This document shows positions 15,159 to 22,213 of a stretch of DNA of 64,000 nt, piece after piece (position 1 is the first letter of the stretch; each line of letters opens with the position of its first letter). The notes under the pieces are model-generated. The model had not been told where the DNA came from, did not search any database, and saw only the letters and a program-made list of their open reading frames with translations. The position numbers were made by a program, and so were the translations under genes. This DNA comes from Vibrio marisflavi CECT 7928 (GTDB taxonomy: Bacteria > Pseudomonadota > Gammaproteobacteria > Enterobacterales > Vibrionaceae): the NCBI RefSeq assembly GCF_921294215.1, contig NZ_CAKLDM010000004.1, positions 1-64,000 of the forward strand, written 5' to 3'.

Positions 15159-16212
15159 GCAATATGTACTACTGCAGAAGGTCACAGTTAAGCCTCAACA
15201 AAACGCAATTGCGGATTCAAAAAACGCAATTGCGGATTCAAAAAACGCAATTGCGGATTCAAAAAACGCAATTGCGGATTTAGACGTGTCAATTGATGAT
15301 ATTCGTTCCTGCGCGTACATAGAAAGTATTTCCATGGATGGGGTAAAACTCATCTTGGAAATATCGGACCGCGTATCGACGTATCGTGATGATTACAACA
15401 TTAAGGAACTGACAGAACTTGAAGTGACCTTTGCTGATCCTGGTGGACGTGGTGATGAGGTTTGGATAGAAACCTTTGTTGTTCAAAAAGCCAGGACCGA
15501 AAGCGGACTTCTACTTGTCGACTTGTTTGGGAAAACCACTCACGAACTCAAGCAGCCAGCGTTAGTGCCAACGTTTTTCACTGCAATGCAGCCAAAGGCT
15601 ATTCTGCAAAAGTTACTTCCTGGGCTTACTGTTGATGCAGATTCATTTGAAAAGGGCGCGACATATCACCTCAATGCTGGTGGTACCAAGGCTAGGCTAA
15701 TTCGAAACATGGCCAGGGACTTTGGGGCTTATTGCTTTGTGTGTCGTGGCGTCGTCTACTTCAAAGCGATAAAGAATATGGATATGAGCGAGAAGTTTAA
15801 GCTTGAGTGTGGCGATCCTAATGCTGAAACAAGCTTCTCTCACTTCACTATCCTGGGCGAAAAAGAGCTGTATGACCGCGTACTCAACAAAAACTACATT
15901 TCATGGGATACCGTCAATGGAATGGAGCAGGGCAATAGCGCGACAACTGGCGCCACAACACTCGTCAGTGTGAATCAAACCAAAGCCCTCAATAACCAAC
16001 AAACCTATATAGTGCCAATCCTAGATATTGAGCTCACCGGCAACTCAAAGTTCATGCCTGCAGCGTGCTGTTCTGTACTATTCCATAAGCAATTCTCAGG
16101 TAACGATTTAGACGAATCACTACCCGAAAAGCAAATCATTACTCAAGTGGTGCACTATCAAGAAGGCATCCGATATCACTGCCGATTAGAGCTAGGGGAG
16201 CGCTGCATATGA
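15151..16212 (+). CDS. Baseplate hub protein (gp27/gpD-like)
   Basis: I chose TTG 15151 because GGAGG (15141-15145) lies five bases before it; an in-frame ATG at 15127 has no such site. The product of 353 residues has the two-barrel hub pattern: an N-terminal barrel (VKLILEISDRV, ELTELEVTFADPGGRGDEVW, LLLVDLFGKTTHELKQP), a helical insertion (AKAILQKLLPG, ARLIRNMARDFGAYCFV) and a C-terminal barrel with ITQVVHYQEGIRYHCRLELG. Hub trimers connect tail tube and spike. Residues about 17-43 are a heptad repeat NAIADSK repeated from an identical 21-bp unit. It overlaps the spike gene by four bases. Confidence 0.8.
   Translation: MSKQYVLLQKVTVKPQQNAIADSKNAIADSKNAIADSKNAIADLDVSIDDIRSCAYIESISMDGVKLILEISDRVSTYRDDYNIKELTELEVTFADPGGRGDEVWIETFVVQKARTESGLLLVDLFGKTTHELKQPALVPTFFTAMQPKAILQKLLPGLTVDADSFEKGATYHLNAGGTKARLIRNMARDFGAYCFVCRGVVYFKAIKNMDMSEKFKLECGDPNAETSFSHFTILGEKELYDRVLNKNYISWDTVNGMEQGNSATTGATTLVSVNQTKALNNQQTYIVPILDIELTGNSKFMPAACCSVLFHKQFSGNDLDESLPEKQIITQVVHYQEGIRYHCRLELGERCI
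15202..15279 (+). repeat. In-frame 21-bp tandem repeat in the hub gene
   Basis: The unit encoding NAIADSK is present three times in full and once in part, with identical nucleotides in each copy. Each copy carries the 10-bp palindrome CGCAATTGCG at 21-bp spacing. Exact identity indicates recent slippage expansion. Confidence 0.85.
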
Positions 16213-16967
16213 ACGAACTCTACCGCCGAACCAATGTAACCAATAAATTGCAGGGCAGCTACCAGGCTCAAGTCGTCAACGTGGAGCATCCAGACGGTTT
16301 GTATATGGCTTCTATTCGCTTATTGGGCCTATGGGATGCAATCTCTGACGATGATTTACCCTATGCTGAGTTTCTATTGCCACTCGGGGCAAAGCCTAGC
16401 GCTGGCCATGCAATCCCTGTCGAGCCTGGCGATTATGTATGGGTAGATTTCCCGCGTAATGGCGATAGCCGGTACCCAAGAATCACCGGAAGTCTTTACT
16501 ACGCACCCAATCACGAATCCAACTTACCCGATGAAATCAATGGTAAAGCCTACACACCTAAACGCAGCGCAGGGGAACCAACCCCACCAGCTTATAACCT
16601 CAAAGACGATCTCTATCAGAGGTTTGGACTCAGAGAGCACAAAACGAGTAAGGGCGGGTGGTCCATCACTCATGTAGCGACGGGTACCGCTATTGAAATC
16701 ACTGAAAACGGTCAATTGGTTGTGCATGCAGAAGGGGACCAATTTCAAAGCGCTACCGGAAAACAAACCACTCAATGCGGAGAGTTAACCATTCAAGTAA
16801 AAGGCAATGCCAAGGTTGAATCACAGGGTGAAGTCAGTGTAACAGCAAGTGGAAGTGCGTCTATCGATGCAGCCAGTATCGAGATCAAATCCAAAGGTGA
16901 CGTCAATATTAACGCTGGTGGCCAATTTGCTGTTAAAGCGAAAGCCGCACCATTCACATTAGGGTAG
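16209..16967 (+). CDS. Baseplate spike protein (gp5/gpV-like, OB-fold plus beta-helix)
   Basis: The protein has 252 residues. Residues about 15-100 form an OB-fold (YQAQVVNVEHPDGLYMASIR; PVEPGDYVWVDFPRNGDSRY), typical of gpV/gp5C/VgrG spikes. Residues about 150-250 show repeated short strands (GQLVVHAEG, GELTIQVKG, GEVSVTASG, GDVNINAGG) that form the triple-stranded beta-helix needle. There is no lysozyme domain as in T4 gp5. Together with the hub before it and the PAAR tip after it, this is the membrane-piercing device of the contractile tail. Confidence 0.88.
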   Translation: MNELYRRTNVTNKLQGSYQAQVVNVEHPDGLYMASIRLLGLWDAISDDDLPYAEFLLPLGAKPSAGHAIPVEPGDYVWVDFPRNGDSRYPRITGSLYYAPNHESNLPDEINGKAYTPKRSAGEPTPPAYNLKDDLYQRFGLREHKTSKGGWSITHVATGTAIEITENGQLVVHAEGDQFQSATGKQTTQCGELTIQVKGNAKVESQGEVSVTASGSASIDAASIEIKSKGDVNINAGGQFAVKAKAAPFTLG

Positions 16968-16977
16968 GAGAGAACGT

Positions 16978-17262
16978 ATGCCAGCTGTATGTGTAGTCGG
17001 CTCTGCCGATTCTGGCCATGATGGTTTCTGTTCTGGTGTTGTGTCTACGGGGCAACCTGGATTAACGGTCAATGGCGTGCCGGTGGCAGGGAATGGCGAT
17101 ATGTCGATGATACATATTAAGCCCGATACGCCACCTCATGTCGGCGTCATTGTGGCCAACTCACTGTTAACCGTGAACGGGGTACCCATTGCCAAAGTGG
17201 GCGATGTGACAGCGTGTGGCGCTGCCATCGTATCAGGAAATTCATTATTCACGATCGAGTAA
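16978..17262 (+). CDS. PAAR-domain spike tip protein
   Basis: The 94-residue product is a single PAAR domain: MPAVCVVGSADSGHDGFCSG, repeated turns GQPGLTVNGVPVAGNGD and LLTVNGVPIAKVGDVTACGA, with His, Cys and Asp residues that can bind the metal at the cone apex. PAAR proteins sharpen the spike. The gene begins ten bases after the spike gene with GGAGAGAACGT before ATG. Confidence 0.9.
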   Translation: MPAVCVVGSADSGHDGFCSGVVSTGQPGLTVNGVPVAGNGDMSMIHIKPDTPPHVGVIVANSLLTVNGVPIAKVGDVTACGAAIVSGNSLFTIE

Positions 17263-17265
17263 ATC

Positions 17266-17691
17266 ATGCTTAATACACCAGAAGACTTAGAGAAGTTCAG
17301 AGAATTTAACGCGGCGGGTGGTTTAAAGCAGCCAGAAACGCTCACAAAAGGCCTAGAGCTTAAAAGCCAGGCAAACGCATTAGATAAACAATACAGCGAT
17401 TGTGTCATCACTGATGTGGACTATGACAGTGCCGGTGTCGGTGGTTTAGTCGATGCAATCAACGAGTTGGTAAAAGAAACTCAGGATGCAGAAAACGCTC
17501 TCGATGCCTGGAATGGGTACATCAAATTAGCTGCCGATCCAACGGACCTGGAACAAGTAGCCCAGGGCGTCGACGTGCGTTGCAAGCTCAATGATGTCGA
17601 TAATGATCAGCCATGCGCGTCAATTATCCCCATCGGTGAACTACTCGGCACTGAAGTACCGAGCTTCCAAGAAAGCAGCCTAAGCCGCTAA
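17266..17691 (+). CDS. Unknown protein after PAAR, 3' end altered by IS insertion
   Basis: It starts MLNTPEDLEKFREFNAAGGL, four bases after the PAAR stop, and reads through a helical region (VDAINELVKETQDAENALDA). The last 15 or so codons cross a hairpin (17644-17663) and the 3' end of the IS tnpB gene, which ends within this frame on the other strand. I infer that the native C-terminus was replaced at the left end of the IS element. Function is unknown; the position suggests a tail or spike accessory protein. Confidence 0.6.
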   Translation: MLNTPEDLEKFREFNAAGGLKQPETLTKGLELKSQANALDKQYSDCVITDVDYDSAGVGGLVDAINELVKETQDAENALDAWNGYIKLAADPTDLEQVAQGVDVRCKLNDVDNDQPCASIIPIGELLGTEVPSFQESSLSR

Positions 17692-19059
17692 CTTTTCTTT
17701 TTTGACGCTTCGCTGGACACTGCTAGTCGAGCTTTTGGCTCGGCCAGTCTTACGATTGCCTCCACGTCCACTATCTGACTTAGTTCTCAGAACTCCATCG
17801 TCAGACAACACCGTTCCAGTGTCTAATATTAGGTTAATTGCCCGTTTCTTAATGACCAGTGACGCATTTCTGTCTGCGTTGTCAGCATGTCCACAGTTAA
17901 CACATTTAAAAACAGCTTGGTTTTTACGGTTATCTGGATGAGTGTGTCCACAGGTGGCACACTCCTGACTAGTGTAAGGGGCTGGGATTTTAAACACGGC
18001 TTTACCTGCTTGGTAAGCCTTGTATTTGGAATAGGTTTCTATCATGTGCCAGCCAACGTTCAGGATGGACTTGTTTAGTCCGGCTTTCTGTTTGGCTTTG
18101 TTTGACAGATAGCGGCCTTGTTCGTCTTGCTTCGCTTTTGGTTTGCGCGTCATGCGTGACGTTTTCAGTGCTTCGAAAACAATGACCTTTGCTTTGCTAT
18201 CGACAAGAGAACGACTGGTCTTATGCGCAAAATCGTTGCGGATATTCGCTTTTTTAGCATGATTCGTAGCAATTCGATGCTTAGTTTTGCTCCTGCGATT
18301 TGAGCCTTTTTGTTGGCGCGCTAGCTTACGTTGCAGTCGCTTAATGTAGCGATCTGCTTTGGTCACGTTCTTTTTCTGATTGTCGCAGAAATCGAACGTC
18401 ATTGAGCCAGCATGAGCAGGGACAGCAACACCACGATCTACACCAATAGTGTGTTCTTCCAGATACTCTTTGCTTGAACCTTGCAGGAACGCCAAATGTT
18501 CATCATTGCTAGATAGCTGAGATTCATTTTTCCCGTTCTCATAGCAGAAAGACACATAATATTGACCACGCTCTTTACGTACATACAGCGAGTTCGGGAT
18601 CTCGAATTTGCTATGCGCTTTAAACGATAAGTAACCAATATTATTAGTCTTCGTGCCGATGAATAGGCGTAAATTGCCATCTTCACAACGGTCAAAGCGA
18701 AACACCTCACGAGTCAGGTAGATACTGCCTCGATCAGTTTTAGGTTTGCGCTTAGGTCGCCCACACGCGCCTTTAATGAATTTTTGGTAAGTCTGATACC
18801 AGTTAACGGCAGAGTTTCGGATTATTTGGCTGGGGCATTTAGAAAGCCAAGGCGTTAACTCTTTTGACTTGAACTGCGATGCCTTCTGGTCAATCGGTGC
18901 ATACGTGCCAATGGGGTAATACTTACGTGCAAAAGTGCGGTAATACCTTTCCTCATCGACTTTGGCATTCCATATACTACGCGCACAGCCCATCCACTGG
19001 CTTAAAACCAGTTTTTGGTCTGGTGTAGGGTTAGCGCGTAGCTTGATGCCAGTGAGCAT
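17680..19059 (-). CDS. tnpB: TnpB, RNA-guided endonuclease of IS element 1
   Basis: The protein has 459 residues. RuvC catalytic residues are all present: Asp in TIGVDRGVAV, Glu in VIVFEALKTS, Asp in CGHADNADRNA. The zinc finger between them is intact (QECATCGH...CVNCGH), and the N-terminal helix-turn-helix region (LRANPTPDQKLVLSQWMGCA) is typical. TnpB cuts DNA guided by an omega RNA made from the element end and helps retain the transposon after excision. The end of the gene next to the 17644 hairpin should encode or adjoin that RNA. The gene appears fully functional. Confidence 0.92.
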   Translation of the reverse strand: MLTGIKLRANPTPDQKLVLSQWMGCARSIWNAKVDEERYYRTFARKYYPIGTYAPIDQKASQFKSKELTPWLSKCPSQIIRNSAVNWYQTYQKFIKGACGRPKRKPKTDRGSIYLTREVFRFDRCEDGNLRLFIGTKTNNIGYLSFKAHSKFEIPNSLYVRKERGQYYVSFCYENGKNESQLSSNDEHLAFLQGSSKEYLEEHTIGVDRGVAVPAHAGSMTFDFCDNQKKNVTKADRYIKRLQRKLARQQKGSNRRSKTKHRIATNHAKKANIRNDFAHKTSRSLVDSKAKVIVFEALKTSRMTRKPKAKQDEQGRYLSNKAKQKAGLNKSILNVGWHMIETYSKYKAYQAGKAVFKIPAPYTSQECATCGHTHPDNRKNQAVFKCVNCGHADNADRNASLVIKKRAINLILDTGTVLSDDGVLRTKSDSGRGGNRKTGRAKSSTSSVQRSVKKEKLAA

Positions 19060-19135
19060 GTAGAACCTTTTGTTGTTATTTGCATTTGATATTATTACAC
19101 TTTATCGACAATAGTCAATCTAGCGTTAGGTTTAA

Positions 19136-19591
19136 ATGTACGAATGGAGAACAGGCAGAAGCTGCCTTTTTAAGAATAATGCTCATCTAGTATTTGTTAC
19201 TAAATATCGCAGAGGCGTTTTCACCAAAGAGATGCTGGATAGAACGCAAGAGATAATGGAGGAAACGTGTAAGCAAATGGATTGTGAACTATTAGAGTTC
19301 GGTGGTGAACATGATCATGTCCACTTGATGGTATCTATTCACCCGAAAGTAGCTGTATCGAATTTGGTGAGTAAACTGAAAGGAAAATCGTCATACATGC
19401 TAAGGCGTGAGTATTGGGAGCGCATAAAGACAATGCTTTGGGGTAATCACTTTTGGTCGCCTAGCTATTGTGTTGTGTCATGCGGTGGTGCGAGTTTGGA
19501 TGTGGTTAAGCAGTACATCGAAAACCAAAGCGCACCACCAAGTGAAAGAGCCGTAAAAACATCACGCGCTTTAAGTCAGAGAAAAGACTAG
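19136..19591 (+). CDS. tnpA: TnpA, HUH transposase of IS element 1
   Basis: The protein has 151 residues with the Y1 HUH features intact: HLVFVTKYRR, the metal-binding pair in GGEHDHVHLMVS, and the catalytic Tyr in VVKQYIENQ. It performs single-strand peel-and-paste transposition. It is divergent from tnpB with 76 bases between starts. The C-terminal tail (about 20 residues past QYIENQ) is longer than that of the second element's TnpA. Confidence 0.92.
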   Translation: MYEWRTGRSCLFKNNAHLVFVTKYRRGVFTKEMLDRTQEIMEETCKQMDCELLEFGGEHDHVHLMVSIHPKVAVSNLVSKLKGKSSYMLRREYWERIKTMLWGNHFWSPSYCVVSCGGASLDVVKQYIENQSAPPSERAVKTSRALSQRKD

Positions 19592-19598
19592 TTACCTC

Positions 19599-19808
19599 TT
19601 GCTTGACTCGCCCTTAAAAGGGCGAGATTGCGCAAGCCTAATGTTCAAATACAAAGATAAGTGGTACGTTATTGATATTGGTGGAAACACTCTAAGACTA
19701 ATAGCGTTTATCGAGTTTGTAGGTAAAAAGTGCTTCATCAAGCACATAGTGACGCACTCTGAATACGATCGCATTACCGAAGATTATCGGAGAGGAAAGA
19801 AAAAATGA
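19599..19808 (+). pseudogene. higB: 5'-truncated HigB-type toxin
   Basis: From ATG 19641 the frame reads MFKYKDKWYVIDIGGNTLRL, then FIEFVGKKCFIKHIVTHSEY and RITEDYRRGK. This is the C-terminal half of the HigB/RelE-like mRNA interferase family (fold ending in K-H-I-x-T-H-x-E-Y-D). Full-length members have about 95-105 residues; roughly 45 are missing. The preceding bases are the right-end hairpin of IS element 1, which supplies a TTG (19599) and ATG as accidental starts. Toxin activity is therefore doubtful, although the C-terminal catalytic residues remain. Its end overlaps higA by four bases. Confidence 0.8.
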
Positions 19809-20218
19809 ACACTGAAACCATGAAAGCACTCGCTCATGAGATCGGAAATGTAATGCCTTGGGTTCAAGGCATTAGCTGCGATTCTCAGTACAACGAGCTT
19901 ATAGAGCTAATGGATGAGTTGATAGAGGCACCAGACGAAAACGCAATACTGATTGACTTACTGTTTCCTGTTATTGAGCGATATGAAGAGGAAGCCGAAC
20001 AATTTCAAAAATTCAACAAACGTATTGATGAGCTAGACCAAGGTATTGCCACTCTAAAAGTGATCATTGACCAACACGGCCTAACACTGAGTGATTTCCC
20101 CGAGATTGGTAAAAAGTCTTTAATGTCTCAAATACTAAGCGGCAAACGCTCTCTGACTCTAAGCCATATTCGAGCTCTATCTGAACGGTTTGGCGTTCCT
20201 GCCTCTATGTTTGTTTAA
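19805..20218 (+). CDS. higA: HigA-type antitoxin
   Basis: The protein has 137 residues. The C-terminal HTH reads LKVIIDQHGLTLSDFPEIGK, SLMSQILSGKRSLTLSHIRA, LSERFGVPASMFV, the standard pattern of HigA antitoxins partnered with HigB. The N-terminal part is the acidic toxin-binding region. The ATG overlaps the toxin stop. It normally represses its own operon through the HTH; with the upstream half of higB and the original promoter lost, expression must come from the IS end or from read-through. Confidence 0.88.
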   Translation: MNTETMKALAHEIGNVMPWVQGISCDSQYNELIELMDELIEAPDENAILIDLLFPVIERYEEEAEQFQKFNKRIDELDQGIATLKVIIDQHGLTLSDFPEIGKKSLMSQILSGKRSLTLSHIRALSERFGVPASMFV

Positions 20219-20225
20219 AGTGTAC

Positions 20226-20245
20226 AGGTGTACAGTCGTACACCT
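20226..20245 (+). terminator. Hairpin after higA
   Basis: AGGTGTAC and GTACACCT form a perfect 8-bp stem with loop AGTC, eight bases after the higA stop. The T tract is poor, so this could be a terminator or a HigA-binding palindrome. Confidence 0.45.
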
Positions 20246-20334
20246 TGTATCTTTCAATCAATTTGTGCTTGTTTTTCCACTCAAGGCAAACAACACGCTA
20301 TCATTGAGATTCAGATAGTTAATTGGATTCGAAA

Positions 20335-20661
20335 ATGGATAGCATCTTAGTTCCCACTTGGGTTTTAGCCGTATTGGTTGCCGCGATATTAGTATGTGTT
20401 AGCAGTATTCTTAAATACCGAAGCTTCATTAAACGTGACTTTGAGATCATCACTGGGAGCGATGCTTCCGACGGGTATTTACTGGGTATTCGTGATTTTC
20501 TCGTTCCGTTTGATGAGATACTTTTGCAAGACGGGGAATTCTACTTCTTAGATAGAAATGGCGAGGTAAGAGGGAGCCATAAAGATTCATTCGGCCAGGG
20601 TATGCATGAGTACATTTCTAAACGAGTCAAAGAACTAAACATTCCTATTATTACAGACTAA
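20335..20661 (+). CDS. Small single-pass membrane protein
   Basis: From ATG 20335 the protein has 108 residues, with one hydrophobic N-terminal segment (VPTWVLAVLVAAILVCVSSI, residues about 5-24) followed by a soluble alpha/beta domain (DGYLLGIRDFLVPFDEILLQ, later FYFLDRNGEVRG). The short N-terminus and positive residues after the segment suggest the C-terminal domain faces the cytoplasm. No family is recognised. It is followed by a strong terminator, so it ends a transcription unit. Confidence 0.6.
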   Translation: MDSILVPTWVLAVLVAAILVCVSSILKYRSFIKRDFEIITGSDASDGYLLGIRDFLVPFDEILLQDGEFYFLDRNGEVRGSHKDSFGQGMHEYISKRVKELNIPIITD

Positions 20662-20681
20662 ACAAGCAATAAACGAAAATA

Positions 20682-20716
20682 AAAAGGCCGCTACCAATCC
20701 ACAGTAGCGGCCTTTT
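20682..20716. terminator. Strong terminator
   Basis: A perfect 13-bp stem AAAAGGCCGCTAC/GTAGCGGCCTTTT (20682-20694 with 20704-20716) ends in T. It closes the transcription unit of the membrane-protein gene and can work in both directions. Confidence 0.8.
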
Positions 20717-20859
20717 GCATTTTATGTCCAAATTACTTCGAACGTTTTTTGAAAGCCTGGAAAATAACAAATCAACAGCCCTGCTGCCAATCTCCAAGAC
20801 GAACTATATTGACATCCAGACTTCAAATCAATAACCATATAAAAATAAGACAAAAAAAA

Positions 20860-20884
20860 GCCGCTAGTAGGATGAGCTAGCGGC
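20860..20884. terminator. Second hairpin before the lysis genes
   Basis: GCCGCTAG pairs with CTAGCGGC after an eight-base A run. The A run on the plus strand is a T run on the minus strand, so it may act mainly as a minus-strand terminator or insulator. No gene lies between 20662 and 21014. Confidence 0.45.
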
Positions 20885-20968
20885 AAAGTCGTCTATGGAG
20901 TACTAAATAATATTAACGTTAGTCCGGTCAATCGGGTCAATCAACAGCGGAGGTCTAGTATATTATCC

Positions 20969-20978
20969 ATTCCTAACA
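20969..20978 (+). promoter_or_regulatory. ATTCCTAACA leader motif
   Basis: CCATTCCTAACACT lies 36 bases before the amidase ATG. TAATCA follows after 12 bases. It is the only leader motif directly in front of the endolysin-holin pair. Confidence 0.5.
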
Positions 20979-21014
20979 CTTACAATGGATTAATCACAAA
21001 AAATTAGGTGAAAT

Positions 21015-21566
21015 ATGAAAACAGTATGTATTGTGGTCGGCCATTCAGCACAGGACGGCGGCGCATTTAACGAAAATAAGCAAATAGGAGAATATGAATA
21101 TAACAACCCACTGGCTACCGCTATCGCTATGCGTCTGCATGCCAGGGAAGTAAGGCCAATCATCATGTATCGAGATACTTACGGACAGCTGGCCAGTGAC
21201 ATCAATAAAACGGACGCTGACTATTGCATCTCTCTGCATTGCAATGCATCGAGCAACTTTGATGTGAAAGGGCAAGAAACCTTGCACTGGCATACATCAA
21301 AGCGCAGTCAGCAATTAGCTAAGCACATTCAGAAAAATGTATTCCATCTAATGAATGAGCGGGACAGAGGGCTAAAGCCTATTGACCAGGGCGAACGAGG
21401 CTGGCCACTACTTAAAGGAACCAAGATGCCTGCAGTCATTATTGAGCCGTTCTTTATCAGTAATGACCAATCACTGACTACGGGCCTGGCTTTGCGCGAT
21501 CAACTTGCCAACGCCATTGCTGGTGCTGTTATCGACAACATCATAGAGGAACAAAAGAGTGTTTAA
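21015..21566 (+). CDS. N-acetylmuramoyl-L-alanine amidase (endolysin)
   Basis: The 183-residue product is an Amidase_3 domain from end to end: CIVVGHSAQDGG (His10), EYEYNN (Glu26 or Glu28), YCISLHCNASS (His75) and AVIIEPFFISN (Glu144), which supply zinc ligands and the catalytic Glu. It cuts the amide bond between the glycan and the peptide stem of peptidoglycan. There is no signal peptide, so it needs the holin encoded next, whose GTG start overlaps the end of this gene. This is the lysis enzyme of the phage. Confidence 0.9.
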   Translation: MKTVCIVVGHSAQDGGAFNENKQIGEYEYNNPLATAIAMRLHAREVRPIIMYRDTYGQLASDINKTDADYCISLHCNASSNFDVKGQETLHWHTSKRSQQLAKHIQKNVFHLMNERDRGLKPIDQGERGWPLLKGTKMPAVIIEPFFISNDQSLTTGLALRDQLANAIAGAVIDNIIEEQKSV

Positions 21567-21915
21567 TTTAATAGAACTAGTCTTGGGGCTATTTGGAGTA
21601 GGAAAGATGAGTAAAGCCAACAAGGCAGCGGAAACCATAGGACAAATTAACAAACTGGTAGACGATAACTTTACTTCTGACGAAGAAAAGAAGAAGCATG
21701 CAGCGTTAATGGAAAAGCTGGCCATCAATAGCAACAACAAGTTTGTGCAAGGTGGGCGAAGTGCTTTGATGTGGTCCCTTGGTGCTGTCGTTGTGTATCA
21801 ATGCATCGTTCGCGACATCTTGGCTATTACGCTTCATGTCGAGTTGCCACCACTGGATTTTGACGCAGGCACATTGCTAACGCACGTTACCAACTTGCTC
21901 GCTGGCAGCATCTAA
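21559..21915 (+). CDS. Holin of the GTA_holin_3TM type
   Basis: GTG 21559 is chosen because AGAGGA lies eight bases before it and no ATG fits. The protein has 118 residues, with an N-terminal hydrophobic stretch (FNLIELVLGLFGVGK), a charged helical middle and a pair of C-terminal membrane segments around SALMWSLGAVVVYQCIVRDI and LLTHVTNLLAGSI. The R-x-A-x-x-W motif before the second segment is typical of three-transmembrane holins. It overlaps the amidase gene, the classic lysis-cassette arrangement. Confidence 0.75.
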   Translation: MFNLIELVLGLFGVGKMSKANKAAETIGQINKLVDDNFTSDEEKKKHAALMEKLAINSNNKFVQGGRSALMWSLGAVVVYQCIVRDILAITLHVELPPLDFDAGTLLTHVTNLLAGSI

Positions 21916-22213
21916 ACTTACCTTACCCTCGCTCAACGCCACTTTTTTTAAAAAAAATTTTTCCTCATCCAAACCGCCCTAAAAACACTCACTAAAAACC
22001 AACTACAGCACGTTAACTTTCATAATTAGTTACCTAATAACAAAAGCACATAAAACCTTATAAATTCCTTTTGTATCATATACTTATGCGATCAAAATGT
22101 GCCGTTTTATTTCCCTTTTTGCTCCTTTAGTATCGAGATTCAAGCGAATATCCGCCGCGATTTTGCGGCTAATTCATTCCTAACGTCAACTATACAATCA
22201 AGGGTTAAAGTTA
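21916..22213. other. Leader region of the capsid gene
   Basis: About 300 bases without a gene, strongly AT-rich in the middle. It contains a small hairpin GCCGC...GCGGC (22154-22169) and the ATTCCTAACG motif at 22175-22185. The hairpin lies just upstream of the motif and may end the lysis transcript. Confidence 0.45.
22175..22185 (+). promoter_or_regulatory. ATTCCTAACG leader motif of the capsid operon
   Basis: CATTCCTAACG is followed by TATACAAT five bases later and by the ATG of the capsid gene 29 bases downstream. A late promoter is the obvious reading for this position. Confidence 0.5.

Larger units (their letters stand above)
17644..19626. mobile_element. IS200/IS605-family element 1
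   Basis: Divergent tnpB (minus) and tnpA (plus) are bounded by subterminal hairpins: CTCGG...CCGAG at 17644-17663 beyond tnpB and CTCGCCC...GGGCGAG at 19607-19626 beyond tnpA. These hairpins are the ends recognised by the HUH transposase; there are no terminal inverted repeats or target duplications, as expected. Exact ends are uncertain by some tens of bases. It truncates the unknown baseplate gene on its left and the higB toxin gene on its right. Confidence 0.8.
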
